64,000 bases of DNA from Chionoecetes opilio (GCA_016584305.1 JACEEZ010010110.1:67501-131500); one strand, 5' to 3'; shown: positions 22,577 through 61,561, numbered from the stretch's first letter. The notes: generated from the letters alone by a model not told the origin. Numbers and translations: made by a program.

Positions 22577-25255
22577 ATGGCGTGTGCATACCCGGAGGAT
22601 GAGTTGGGCGACACCACGGAGCAGCTAGATGGCCTGGGTCCCGCGGGTCTGGGCGTCCTGGGCGGCACCAACGAGCAGCTAGATGGCCTGGGTCCCGCGG
22701 GTCTGGGTGTGCTGGGCGGCACCAACGAGCAGCTAGATGGCCTGGGTCCCGCGGGTCTGGGCGTACTGGGCGGCGGCGGGCTGGGCGGGTTGGGCGTGGC
22801 CTCCTCGGTGGGCGGCGTCCCTGATCGGCTGGTTCTGGCCACGTGTCCCCTGTGCCGCGGCCTGCTGGAGGATGCGCGGGTGTTGCCGTGCCTGCATACA
22901 GTGTGTGGGCCCTGCCTGGAGGGTCTGCTGGCAGGCCCCACGCTGGCCTGCCCGACCTGCCACGCAGAGCTGAACCTGGACCAGCCGCTGGACGCCCTCA
23001 GCCCGCCCATCTTCCTGACCTCCATCCTGGACATGGTGTCCTCAGAGGATGACCTAGGCAGCCCCCCGCACTCCTCCATGGTCAGCCCGTCCCCCGCCTC
23101 ATCCTTGGTATCTCCCTCAAACTCTCGCGTCAACAGCCGCGAACAGCTGCTGCCGCGGCCGCTGCTGCACAGCGACCTCTCCCGCCCCTCCCGATACCTG
23201 TGTGCCAGCTGTGACGACGGGCAGGCCGCCGCCTCGCGGTGCAGAGACTGCAACGAGGCCCTGTGTGAGTCTTGCGTGCGTGCACACCAGCGCGTGCGTC
23301 TCACCAAAGACCACTTCATGATGCCGCTGCCGGGGGACGAGGTGGGCGCCTGCGGCATCAACGGCGGCATCTCGCGGGGACACTTCCAGGCGCTCGAGGA
23401 GAACAGTCACTCATCGCTGGGCCTGTCCTCGCCGCCCCCTTCCTCCTCCCTGGCAGTCGCCATCTCCTCCAATCACATGTACTGCGCCTCTCACGATGGC
23501 GAGGCCGTGCGCTACTTCTGCGAGCACTGCAGCGTCGCAGTGTGTCGCGAGTGCAAGGCGTGGGACCACCGCGGCCACGCCTGCGTGTACCTGCAGGAGG
23601 CCGCCGAGAACTCTCGCACGGTGACCCTGAAGATGCTGACCGACGCGCGCACCGGCATCCGGGCCATCGAGGACAGCATCGGCGTCACCAAGCGCATGGT
23701 GGACCGCGTGGAGCTGCGCGCCAAGGCCGTGGCCAGCGACGTGCGTACCACCACGCGCCGCCACATCTCCGCCCTGGAGGACCGCGAGAGGAGGCTGCTC
23801 ACCAAGGTGGAGCGCATCCGCCAAGTGAAGGGCAAGACTCTGCAGAACCAGATTGATGACCTGAGCACCGCGCTGGCCCGCCTCACCCACGCCGTGGAAA
23901 CCATCGGCTCGGTGGACCCTTCCGGCCACGTGGAGCTGCTGCAGCGGCGGAACAAAGTGTTGGCGGAGATGAACCAGCTGCGGCAGATCAAGGCACACCT
24001 CAACCCCCACGAGGACGACAACATCACGTTCACGCCCCCAGTCGCCAACCTCTACCAGCAGCTCAACACCATGGGCAACGTGTCCTCTTCAGGGCACGCT
24101 CCCCACACCGTGGCCAGCGGCAATGGCCTGAGGCGTGCGGTGCGCGGCAAGGTGGCCACCTTCCTGGTGCAGTGCAAGGACCACCTGAACGACAAGCGCG
24201 TGGTGGGCGGCGACCCAGTCACCATCAAGATGGTCTGCCACGACGGCACCTCCGCCCCGGCCGACGTGCAGGACCAGGGCAACGGTGCGTACCTGTGCAG
24301 GTATCGGCCCCAGAGTGAAGGGCGGCACATGTTGAGCGTGATGGTGCGCGGCCTGCACATCAAGATGTCGCCCTTCACCCTGGCGGTACGCTCGGGGCGC
24401 TGCTACTCTTCTGTGGGTCAGGTGCTGCTCACCATCGGCAGCGAGGGCGAGGGGGAGGGGCAGCTGTGCCGGCCGTGGGGCGTCTGCTGCAACAAGGAAG
24501 GCTACATCATCGTGGCCGACCGCAGCAACAACCGCGTGCAGGTGTTCACTTCGGAAGGCGCCTTCCACCACTCCTTCGGCACGCCCGGCGCGCGGCCTGG
24601 CCAGTTTGACCGGCCGGCGGGCATTGCGGCGGACAACGCCGGCCGCATCATCGTGGCCGACAAGGACAACCACCGCATCCAAGTGTTCACCTTCGACGGC
24701 ACCTTGCTGTTCAAGTTCGGCGAGAAGGGCAACAAGAACGGCCAGTTCAACTACCCGTGGGACGTGGCCACCAACGCAGAGGGCAACATCGTGGTGTCGG
24801 ACACACGCAACCACCGCATTCAGGTCTTCCTCCACGACGGCACCTTCCTCAACAAGTACGGCTTCGAGGGCCAACTGTGGAAGCACTTCGATTCTCCGCG
24901 CGGCGTCTGTTTCACCCACGAGGGACGCATCATCGTCACAGACTTCAACAACCATCGCCTGCTGGTCGTCCATGCAGATTTCCAGTCTGCCGGGTTTCTG
25001 GGCAACGAGGGCCACTCTGAGGGTCAGTTCCTGCGGCCCCAGGGCGTGGCCATCGACCAGGAGGGACACATCATTGTGGCAGACTCCCGCAACCACCGCA
25101 TCCAGATCTTCCACCCCAACGGTTCGTTTATGTGTAAGTTCGGGGTGCCGGGCTCCGTGCCGGGCCAGCTGGACCGTCCCAGCGGCATCTGCGTGACGCC
25201 CACGGGGCTCATCGCTGTGGTGGACTTCGGCAACAACCGCGTGCAGGTGTTCTAG
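22577..25255 (+). CDS. TRIM71: TRIM-NHL protein, TRIM71/LIN-41 class
   Basis: An 892-residue protein in one uninterrupted exon. Order of domains: Gly/Leu-rich N-terminus with three 18-residue repeats (about 15-66); C3HC4 RING (C90, C93, C105, H107, C110, C113, C125, C128); Ser/Pro linker; B-box 1 (about 207-248); B-box 2 (about 301-342, starting MYCASHDGE); coiled coil (about 345-475); filamin/Ig domain (about 520-605); six NHL repeats (about 620-892) ending VVDFGNNRVQVF. In this family the NHL propeller binds an RNA hairpin and represses target mRNAs, and the RING gives E3 ubiquitin ligase activity; the protein acts in the cytoplasm to control developmental timing and stem-cell proliferation. 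Length is close to vertebrate TRIM71. The complete RING separates it from RING-less relatives such as Drosophila Wech or Brat. The CDS is strongly GC-rich relative to its surroundings. let-7 and miR-125 sites downstream support the LIN-41 assignment. Confidence 0.95.
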   Translation: MACAYPEDELGDTTEQLDGLGPAGLGVLGGTNEQLDGLGPAGLGVLGGTNEQLDGLGPAGLGVLGGGGLGGLGVASSVGGVPDRLVLATCPLCRGLLEDARVLPCLHTVCGPCLEGLLAGPTLACPTCHAELNLDQPLDALSPPIFLTSILDMVSSEDDLGSPPHSSMVSPSPASSLVSPSNSRVNSREQLLPRPLLHSDLSRPSRYLCASCDDGQAAASRCRDCNEALCESCVRAHQRVRLTKDHFMMPLPGDEVGACGINGGISRGHFQALEENSHSSLGLSSPPPSSSLAVAISSNHMYCASHDGEAVRYFCEHCSVAVCRECKAWDHRGHACVYLQEAAENSRTVTLKMLTDARTGIRAIEDSIGVTKRMVDRVELRAKAVASDVRTTTRRHISALEDRERRLLTKVERIRQVKGKTLQNQIDDLSTALARLTHAVETIGSVDPSGHVELLQRRNKVLAEMNQLRQIKAHLNPHEDDNITFTPPVANLYQQLNTMGNVSSSGHAPHTVASGNGLRRAVRGKVATFLVQCKDHLNDKRVVGGDPVTIKMVCHDGTSAPADVQDQGNGAYLCRYRPQSEGRHMLSVMVRGLHIKMSPFTLAVRSGRCYSSVGQVLLTIGSEGEGEGQLCRPWGVCCNKEGYIIVADRSNNRVQVFTSEGAFHHSFGTPGARPGQFDRPAGIAADNAGRIIVADKDNHRIQVFTFDGTLLFKFGEKGNKNGQFNYPWDVATNAEGNIVVSDTRNHRIQVFLHDGTFLNKYGFEGQLWKHFDSPRGVCFTHEGRIIVTDFNNHRLLVVHADFQSAGFLGNEGHSEGQFLRPQGVAIDQEGHIIVADSRNHRIQIFHPNGSFMCKFGVPGSVPGQLDRPSGICVTPTGLIAVVDFGNNRVQVF
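22622..22783 (+). repeat. TRIM71: Coding 54-bp tandem triplication in TRIM71
   Basis: Three nearly identical 54-bp units encode (T/N)EQLDGLGPAGLGVLGG. Very low divergence between units, including third positions, points to a recent expansion or ongoing length polymorphism. Confidence 0.9.
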
Positions 25256-25379
25256 GGCCTCGCAGCCCCTCCCTCACCACAAGTGTCTTTTTTACAATTT
25301 CCAGAGTACAAATCCATGAAACCTCGTACAAATTTTGCAGGTATTTGTTCCGTAATGGCTCGTGGCGCGATGCCGCCAC

Positions 25380-25387
25380 CTACCTCA
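25380..25387 (+). promoter_or_regulatory. let-7 8-mer seed site 1
   Basis: CTACCTCA is the perfect complement of let-7 bases 2-8 plus A1. It lies 125 bases after the TRIM71 stop. let-7 repression of lin-41/TRIM71 through 3'UTR sites is established in nematodes and vertebrates. Confidence 0.8.
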
Positions 25388-25538
25388 TTGTTGGAGAGAT
25401 GAATGATACAGGGTATATATTAATTATCTGAGCCGCCACGTGTTTGTATGTACATACATACATGACCTTTCATCAGTTGTGGACAAATACGCCATTATGT
25501 GACAAGCGGGGCGAGGGCGGGACATGGCTCCCGCCCCA

Positions 25539-25546
25539 CTCAGGGA
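25539..25546 (+). promoter_or_regulatory. miR-125/lin-4 8-mer seed site 1
   Basis: CTCAGGGA is the perfect 8-mer complement of the miR-125/lin-4 seed. A 7-mer (CTCAGGG) follows at 25560-25566, only 21 bases downstream. Confidence 0.7.
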
Positions 25547-25559
25547 GGTTCTGGTGCCG

Positions 25560-25566
25560 CTCAGGG
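25560..25566 (+). promoter_or_regulatory. miR-125/lin-4 7-mer seed site 2
   Basis: CTCAGGG followed by T, a 7mer-m8 match. The close spacing to the preceding 8-mer is within the range where neighbouring sites tend to act together. Confidence 0.6.
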
Positions 25567-27254
25567 TGTGTGTGTGTGTGTGTGTGTGGAGAGAAAGAAA
25601 AAAAAAGTGTGTTCGTGTGTGTGTAGAGAGAGGTATGTTCAAGGGAGTGGCTGTTGCTGTGTTAGGGCGCCGTTGTGTGTTCAGTGGTCGGCCGTCACAG
25701 CGGAGCGGCGGCTCTGTCGCTTTGCAGTAAAGAACAATCAGTGATGGATGCCGCGTAGTTATGTGTGTTTGGTGTGTTATGAGCAGGGCGGCCCAGCGGG
25801 GTGGACCCCTTGAGGCACCCGCCCCGCTGGGCCGCGGCGCTAAATTTTGATCCCCGCAATCCGTGGGTGCGGGGCGGCAATACAATCGTGGCGGTGCAGG
25901 GCGGGGCCGCCGCAGCTAGTGCCTGCATTGCATGGTGCAGGGACTGGCGCCGTGGCCCCACCCTGGCCCTGGCCACTGCCTCACGTGTAGCGTTAAGGAG
26001 CAAGTACTGTGGCCTTGTTGCGTTGATGACATTTATATCGCCTGGTGGGCCGCGGCGGTGGTGCTGTGCCGCGTCGGGAAGGGTAATGGTGTGCCAGTCT
26101 GCACGCAAAGTAAATAGACTTTTGGCTGCCCGAGCTGGTGTCCAGACTTTTATTTTATATTTTTTTGTCTCTGTAGAGATTGTCACAGCGTGACTATAAT
26201 CAACACTTAGTGCAAAGCCAGCGGCAAGCCTTGGCTCTACACCGCCGGCACACAAGGTATGCAGCACCGCCTCAAAGTTCTTCTTTAGTTTGTATAACAT
26301 TTGTAAGGTTGGCCGCGGCGGTGAGGCGCGGCGCGGCAGGAGCCCCGGGAGGATGGCGGGTGTGGGCGGGGCCGCCGCTGGGACAGTTCGTCATCGGGAT
26401 GTCACTGTTTTTATCTTTAAACTTAAACTCAAGAATCAAGTTTTATATCTTCTAATGAACCACAGGTTTCTTAAATATTTTAAGATAAATAAATTGTGCT
26501 TCCAGTACACTTACATTTTTAAATATATAATCTTAGCAAAGCTTAGTTATAATTGATTTAAAAGATCGCTATAAACTATTGAAGTATTAAAGCATAAACT
26601 GGCAATTATTAGTACAAGAGTTACGGATAATTTTTACTTCGGGTTTTTAAACATACTTTTCACAAATTTTTATTAGGGAAAATGAGATTAGCTCCCGCGT
26701 GAGTCATGATGTCCCCGTGTACCTGACAGACCCGTGTCCTGCAGACAGGTGTCCCGGGCAGGTGACTATCACCACCCACTTGTCTAAAAATGTAAAATGT
26801 AACCCCCAGTCATGATGATGATCGGTGCGAGATGACGCCCATTGCGTCATGAGCCGCGAGGCCCTGACAGCCCCGAGCCCTTGGCGAGGTGGGGCGGGGC
26901 GGCTCCTGTTCCTGGCCGAGGTTAAAAGTTGTAGGAGTGACGGAACAGTGTAGCCTCGCGATGGCTCGGTGAGGAAGACCAGCACCATCATGGCTTTGAA
27001 CAATTCACAACAACAGTCTTGAGTCGCTAATCGTTGAGAAAGAGAAGAGGGTTCAGTTTCACCCGTGGTTTTAGTCTTGGTTGTGACTGGGTGGTGGTGG
27101 TGGTGGTGGTGGTAACAGCTCTTTGTAGCCAAGTGTGTGTGTTTATCAGATCTCAATGGAAGGCCGCAGGAATCCACCTATACCAATACAGTATTGTAGA
27201 CTAATGAAGAGTCACTTAGCTTGTTCCTCAGTATTCTCAAGTGAATTTCCCAAA

Positions 27255-27262
27255 CTACCTCA
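27255..27262 (+). promoter_or_regulatory. let-7 8-mer seed site 2
   Basis: CTACCTCA preceded by A, which can extend pairing to let-7 base 9. A weaker 7mer-A1 match (TACCTCA) lies at 27612-27618. Confidence 0.65.
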
Positions 27263-27837
27263 TTGCCTTAGTGCCCGTCAGGGTGGCAAGGTTAGTAGAG
27301 ACGTGAGCTCGCAATGTGCAGCGTCCCTGCGCATTCGGTCAGCGGTTAGAGTCCGCCTAGTTCGTGCTGACGTGGCGGCGCTATGTATAGTCAATAACCT
27401 TGTAGTTGGTACTTGCAAAGTGTCTAGATAGGATGAAAATCTTATCTTATCATTGCCTTAGTAACACAAACTCACCTGTCCAGCAATGGAAGGCGCCTCC
27501 TCAACCAAGGGTAATCTATAGTTATCTCATCCTTGTCCAGGCCTCAAGGTCAAGCGTGCGACCACCACAAGACCGTCAATTATAATGTTCCTGTAGTAGT
27601 ACATACCAGATTACCTCAACATTGGCTGGGAATTAACCTTAATACTTAAGAAACACTGACTGTCATTTGACTTTAGTATGTTAAGCATTGTTTTACTTAT
27701 GGGTAGCACGTCTGATTACTACGTATGTATGTGTGAAGGTTTGCATGGCGTGTATTCATCTAGTTGTATTTTACAGGGCCAGAGCAACGCTCGTATGGCC
27801 CAGTCTCCATATCAAAATTTTGTATCATTCATCCTTA

Positions 27838-27990
27838 GTGCTTAGTGTTGGCCGAAGCCAGCACCCCGGGAGGGGGGTCACAAACCCCCGGCTGACACCC
27901 GGTACCCATTCACTGCTGGGTGGACAGGGGCTGGGGTTTTAAGGAAACAGCCCATTTGTTTCCGCTCCGCCCGGGGATCGAACCCGGGAC

Positions 27991-28045
<55 letters not shown>
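27838..28045 (-). mobile_element. Decapod-type tRNA-derived SINE
   Basis: On the minus strand the head carries a B-box (gggttcgatccccg) followed by ggcggagcggaaacaaatgg, then a body with tgtccacccagcagtgaatg and ggtaccgggtgtcagc. This matches, from memory, a SINE common in crab genomes. A long TG/AC run (27992-28045) abuts the head side. Confidence 0.7.
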
Positions 28046-28048
<3 letters not shown>

Positions 28049-29304
28049 TATCAAGGCGCACAAAGGAAACATACGGGTTAGTGTGCGTGTGCAGTGTCTC
28101 ACCCCAGGGTTGTCCAGCCAGCCAGCCCGGTGCAGGACTTTGTGATATTCCTGCAGCCCTCCAACACCTGGCGGGCTGGCAGACACTCCTGCGGCGCGGC
28201 TGGTGCGGCTGTCATTGCACAAAGGAGAATGAACGACTTGTCCACCTACAAAGGACATGAGTGACTTAAGTGGAGATCCAAGTGGCCACTACTTAACTCT
28301 GTCTCATCGGTGCGAGTGTGGTTGTGTGAAGAGTAAATATAAGTCCTACCTCAGTATAGTGATACAGTGTTTCTCAACCTCAGGACGTGAATGATTGTGT
28401 GTACATCCTTCTCATTGTCAGTGCTATGAAGGGATCCATGTTTTACTTCCCTCCACCATTATGATATATATGTATATGTGTCAGTGTGTGTGATGTCCTG
28501 AGTGTGCCAGGACCACCACCACCACTGCCTTGTTGTCATGATCACGACCACAGAGTGACCTTGACTCAGGCCGGAGCCATGCAGTGATATATGAAATGAA
28601 TGCCTTAACATCAGTCCTGCAGTATTCAGTGGTGTTGGCGATGTTGAGCAGAGCAGTAGCTGTTAAGACAGAGTGGTGAGGCAGCCACGTAGCTAACACA
28701 CACATTCCTCCCGTGCAGTCGCCACAGCGTGATGAAAGTTTGCTCAAATCTCGGATGATGTGTGGGAGGCTGTGGTGGGTGGGCCTCAACGGTTCTTGGG
28801 CGACATTCAACAAATTTTAAAAGTTCTGTATTGTTCCTATGAAGAGTAAGTACAATGTTGATTGAAGTTAAATAGCATTTTATCTAGTAGTTATATTTCA
28901 GGGCCGCTTGTGCTTGTATTGTTAATGAAATGATCACAGAATGTTGCTACAGAACACATTATCTTGCCTCCGTCTTGAATATTGCCTGATAGCATTAAGG
29001 CTGTGTGTGTGTGTGTGTGTACACTGTCAAGGTCCAGCCAGTGGCATGGACGGTGTGGCGTGATGACTTGCTCACTCCGCCGCCAGCCACGGTGTAGCGG
29101 TGCCGGGCTGCCGAGGGTCGTGGTGCAGCAGGCAGCCTCTTCAGCCCCATCTCAGGTGATACACTAAGTAGCTGCTGCCACGGGATGGTGTGAAGGGGTG
29201 CAGCCCACGCTGCCTGCCGCGCCGCGCCCCGGGGAGCACGGCACGGCTGCCCCGAGGACCTCACACCAATGGATTTTGGAGGTTGTGCAATTACATGAAT
29301 ATTG
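28046..29304 (+). other. Possible distal TRIM71 3'UTR / intergenic
   Basis: Complex, apparently unique sequence without a recognisable CDS; a TG run occurs at 29002-29020. It ends at an AATAAA hexamer (29305-29310). Apart from the let-7 site at 28346, nothing else is identified. Confidence 0.4.
28346..28353 (+). promoter_or_regulatory. let-7 8-mer seed site 3
   Basis: CTACCTCA about 3.1 kb after the TRIM71 stop, beyond the SINE. It is functional only if a long 3'UTR isoform reaches this far. Confidence 0.5.
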
Positions 29305-29310
29305 AATAAA
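29305..29310 (+). terminator. Candidate polyadenylation signal
   Basis: AATAAA about 4.05 kb after the TRIM71 stop, downstream of all three let-7 8-mers. The earlier AATAAA at 26488 would give a short isoform containing only the first let-7 site and the miR-125 pair. Confidence 0.4.
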
Positions 29311-29423
29311 TGAGCAAACTGTTTCTGAGGTTTATTAGTGTGTGCGTGTCATTCACCATGGTCTTGATAACACGATCAATGACACGATCGCCAGGTATAA
29401 CCTCACAGCAGGGAACTTCTCCT

Positions 29424-29431
29424 CTCAGGGA
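29424..29431 (+). promoter_or_regulatory. miR-125/lin-4 8-mer seed site 3
   Basis: CTCAGGGA. It lies after the 29305 AATAAA, so it is relevant only if transcription continues (next AATAAA at 30205). Confidence 0.35.
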
Positions 29432-29742
29432 GCACCTACGTATGATCAATCTTTGGGTCTGGGACCTCACACTCCATCACCTCCAAGCTTTGTTACGGCA
29501 CAACGATTGTCTTCATTAGAGTAACTGTGGCTGCTTTGAAGGACAAGGCGGTGGTGGGGGTGTCAGCCAGCATGGAAGACTGTGTATGTAGTGTCTGTGC
29601 TACTTTAGTGTGCGTTCTACCGCAGTCTACAGTAGTGTGGGGTGTGATCTACCCCTACACTGGTCCACAGGTCCCCTACCCCTGCATCTGAAGGGATTAG
29701 TTACTGACCACAGGTCGGGTAGCTAACGCAGGTCAGGTCAAC

Positions 29743-30130
29743 CATGGACGCCGAATCGATGGGCCTTGGGTATTTGGCCTCGAGCAAGGCTCCGATTGCC
29801 TTTTATTTGAATTTGGAACGGCGTGACGGAAATACTCTTGATTCTCATCATTCAGCGGGAATGTGAAGCCGGTTCAGTGATTCACTCTGATGAATGGCCT
29901 GCATATGGAAACTTAAATAATCTGGGTTATCGCCAAGAAAATTTCGTGCATCCAGTAACAGGAGCAAACACTCAAGGCATAGAACGATCGTGGTTGGATG
30001 CCAAAACACTTATTTTAAAAGAACACCTAGGTGTTGGCAAGGAACTGTTTCAGGCACACTTTTAATCATTTTTGCTGGAAAGTGCTCAGAAAAGATAACT
30101 GATTAGTTTATAGCATTTTTGAACGATATT
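29743..30130 (+). pseudogene. Decayed Merlin (ISXO2-type) DDE transposase
   Basis: The first segment (from 29743) reads RIDGPWVFGLEQ and then meets TGA at 29824. The frame shifts and 29823-30065 reads on through IHSDEWPAYGNL and TGANTQGIERSWLDAK, containing the second catalytic Asp and the catalytic Glu of the ISXO2/Merlin DDE domain. A stop at 30063-30065 and a second shift then separate a tail resembling the family C-terminus (FCWKVLRKDN) to about 30130. The N-terminal part with the first catalytic residue is absent. At least two frameshifts and a nonsense codon mark it as dead. Family assignment rests on recognised motifs. Confidence 0.8.
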
Positions 30131-30244
30131 CGTAATGTATACCGCTAATTGTTTATGCATGATATACTATTGTATTATAATTAGCAATGTGATGTTAGTT
30201 CATTAATAAATTGGTTAATAGATACAAACTGTTATTCTCCGATA

Positions 30245-31365
30245 AGGGGAGAGTCCGCCGTGAATTTTAATTTGCATCTACGGTCATGAATATTTTATAT
30301 GTTGTGTATATTAGTACCCTTGTTATCACATGAACATTTCAAGCTGATCAGATATGAAAGCAAAAATGTGAAAAAATTAAAGCCTATTTTTGTCGGTTTT
30401 TGATGAAATTTTGAATTGCATCTTCTCAGCCATTTTTGACCCATTTCCTTGTGACGTGAGCATATGATAATTCATTGTTATTCTAACAATTTGTTCTGAG
30501 AAAAATTGGAATTTTAAATTGTTTTTTTTTATAAAAATTGTTAAAAAATTAAATATAAATTTAAGACTTAAAAACAAAAATTAAATCAAAACAGATTTTT
30601 CTACGATATTTGATTGTGTGTCCTAAAGTTTCGTGAAAATCGTGCCAAAAATAAAAGATAGATTTTGTTCATTTTATACTAGTTTTGAGAAAAACGCGTT
30701 TGAAGTTTTGCTAAAGTTTCTGCGCTGCAGTGAAGGTACTATACTGTCAATGCTACTTGCATATGAATTTTATGGGATCAGTAATCACATATCAATGCAT
30801 GCATAAAAGGATCTGCACCTTGTCCCCCTTATAAAGGTATTAATTAATCGCTCCAAGGCGAGGGTGTCAGGGCGCCACGCCCCTCATTGTTGCAAGGTTC
30901 CAGCAAAATTCACCAGGTGCAAAGCTTTCGGTTGGCATTCCTTTGTCTGTCTTCCTCTTCTTGTTTATTGTCTTCTTCGGTGTAATTCTTCTCTTTTCTC
31001 TTTTCTAGCCCTTTTTGGATGTATACATTTGTTCCAAAAAATTTTGTGAACAGGTTGCACTTTTCATATCCAAAATTGTTCCAGAATGGTTACCTGGCTA
31101 ACAAACTTCACCCTGAAGATTGCAGTTTTTTTTATTTTTTTTAAAGGCTTAGTTTTGATATATGGGAAAATTATCCAATTTTTTTTTATTTTTACATTTT
31201 TATATAGTTTAAATGCCCCTCGCTATGGGCATTTAAAAAAAATGTCCGACTAAAAAAAAATTCCACCATTCGAAAGTCAAAGGATAGGGTGTTGCCATAG
31301 ACCATATAACTCAAATTCGTATATTAAATTTTTGTTTTTCATATTGTCACGGCGGACTCTCCCCT
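30245..31365. mobile_element. 1.1-kb TIR element flanked by TA
   Basis: The left end AGGGGAGAGTCCGCCGTGA has its exact complement TCACGGCGGACTCTCCCCT at the right, with TA on both sides. The AT-rich interior has no transposase-like frame, so this is a non-autonomous element, probably Tc1/mariner-type. Confidence 0.85.
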
Positions 31366-33050
31366 TAAGGTAGAAACAGAACGGTAGAACGCCTACTAAA
31401 GTAGCACCGTAGTGAGTGTGTTATTTACCACCGAGGTTTGAAGGAGTTTGTAGTCTTCAAAACTTGACCCGGGTTTGCAGGAGACATTGAACCCTCAATT
31501 ATCTTTCCTTTATTGAAGGAACGAGGCTCCTGCGTGTGCAGTGTTGTGGTAAACTATTACTAATGTAAAAGAGAATATGAGCTTCATAAGGTTGACTTAA
31601 CACATCAGTATTGATTCATTGCCGCTTTGCAGAAATGACCTTCGGTCCTTCACTGATACTTTGGTTTTAGTGAAGGATATTTCAGGCAAATCTCAGTCCG
31701 TCTGTCCGGCACTGCTTCCTTCCCGCCAGTCCTGGGACACACAGGATGGCCGTCACATGGGATGCCATTCACTTACCGGCTACCAAAGTGTTCCATGTGT
31801 TGCTTTTATGATGTTGCGTGGCAAGAAAGGCTTTGCCGTGACTGATGAGGAATAATAATGGACAGGCTGGACAGACACAGATATAACTTCACAGACACAC
31901 AAAGTAAATGACATGACAAAACCGGTGCTTCAGGGAAAGCAGGCGCTGACTACCACATACAAAGGGAACAAAGGGCCTTGCTCAAGACAGTGCAAACACA
32001 GTTATAAATAGATATTATATTATGGCATAGTGTTCCGAAGTGGAATGTACAATGCAGTCTTTCTCTTGTGAAAATATTCAAAATATTTATCTGTCCTTCC
32101 CCCGAACTCCCAAGACCGAGAGTGAGTGTCCCGTGACAGCCCAGTGTTGTTTGTTGGTTTCCATTCACACTGAAGTCTGTCACAGTGCGTCCCTCACCAC
32201 CCTAGCTGTGGGAGTAGCCTGGAAGGTCCCTGCTCACTACACCATACAGAAAATACCCCTGACCCCTGACCACCCTATTCAATTGCCCTACACACCACCT
32301 TCACCCTAGCAGAGGACCCACGCTCGTCTCACACACCTGACGAGAAAGTAAAGATTGATTGTCTCCTTGTGTCTCACCCCAACACAACACCTACCCTGCA
32401 CAAGCGCCCCGTGCAACACACACCCACCCGCCCACCCACCCACCCACAATAAATAAATGAAGGCCAGAATAGCCACTATACTACACTGTGCCACTTATAT
32501 TAGTAGTATTCAGTAGTTTGAGCCAAGAGGAAGGTTTGGTTAGGAGCGCCGTAGCCTCCGACACACACCAACACACACACACACACCAAGCAATGTCCCT
32601 AAAGTATTTGGAGTGCGTGTTTGGAATGGTGGCTAAAAACTGCCTCTTATAAATCATCACTTCAAGGTCTAACGAGGTGGTTAATTCATCAACATCAAGA
32701 AATGACTAACTACTTTCTAATTTGATTCCTAAGTTTGTATCCTCACAGCATCAATTTGTAATGCATCGGAGAGAAAAGAATATTAGAGAATTAGTCGTAA
32801 TAGAGAATTAAAAGAACTTGAAAAGCATGATCTGGCATAGAAAATGGTGCTCGTTATAAAAAAAAAAAAAGATAAATCCTTCTAAACCACAAAAAAAACA
32901 CGATATTTTTGGATATTCATGAAATTGTCAACGTCATAAGTTCATGTATAAAGAGAAAAAAAAATTTAAACCACTCAAAATATACGAAACTTTTTGATAT
33001 TCATAAATACGTCATCATCTAAGTACCCCTAACATGACACCCATTGCTTA
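31366..33050. other. Intergenic between convergent genes
   Basis: Complex sequence with no recognised CDS; the open frame at 31619-31855 shows no known motif. It may contain the CLPTM1L 3' end on the minus strand. Short AC run at 32571-32587. Confidence 0.4.
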
Positions 33051-33052
33051 CC

Positions 33053-33488
33053 CCGCCCCGCCCCGCCCCGCCCCGCCCCGTGACCCAAGACAACACCCAA
33101 ATCTGACCTCTGTCCCGGGAATGTCCTGCCACCGCCTCTATGCTGCTGCTGCTGCTGCTGTAGTGTTGTTGTTGTTGTTGTTGTTGTTGTTGCTGTAGTG
33201 TTGTTGTTGCTGCTGTAGTGTTGTTGTTGTTGTTGCTGTAGTGTTGTTGTTGCTGCTGTAGTGTTGTTGTTGCTGTTGTTGTTGTTGCTGTAGTGTTGTT
33301 GTTGTTGCTGTAGTGTTGTTGTCGTTGTTGCTGTAGTGTTGTTGTTGTTGCTGTAGTGTTGTTGTTGTTGTTGCTGTATTGTTGTTGTTGTTGCTGTAGT
33401 GTTGTTGTTGTTGTTGCTGTAGTGTTGTTGTTGTTGTTGCTGCTGTAGTGTTGTTGTTGTTGTTGTTGTTGTCGTTGTTGTTGTGGTG
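33053..33488. repeat. (CCCGC)n and (TTG/CTG)n repeats in the CLPTM1L 3' region
   Basis: A GCCCC pentamer run (33053-33080) and then about 340 bases of GTT/GCT trinucleotides reaching to 5 bases before the CLPTM1L stop. On the gene strand this is (CAA/CAG)n in the 3'UTR. Confidence 0.9.
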
Positions 33489-33492
33489 GTGT

Positions 33493-61481
<27,989 letters not shown>

Positions 61482-61561
61482 CTGTGGGGGATGTGTGGGT
61501 GGGTGTGAGAGTAAGTTTATAGATGGTAAGCTAAATACTAATAAAAGGATGTGTGTGGGAG

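Larger units (their letters stand above)
25256..27837 (+). other. Probable TRIM71 3' untranslated region
   Basis: Non-coding sequence after the stop. It contains a GT run (25569-25588), GC-rich 25780-26390, AATAAA polyadenylation hexamers at 26488-26493 and (further on) 29305-29310, and the microRNA sites listed separately. The open frame at 25801-26193 shows no recognisable motif. The UTR may extend to about 29.3 kb or beyond, because let-7 and miR-125 sites continue that far; the exact end is not determinable here. Confidence 0.6.

Noticed and set aside
22453..25236. Antisense and alternative-frame open frames across TRIM71
   Set aside because: Shadows of a GC-rich CDS with high third-position GC; none shows a recognised domain.
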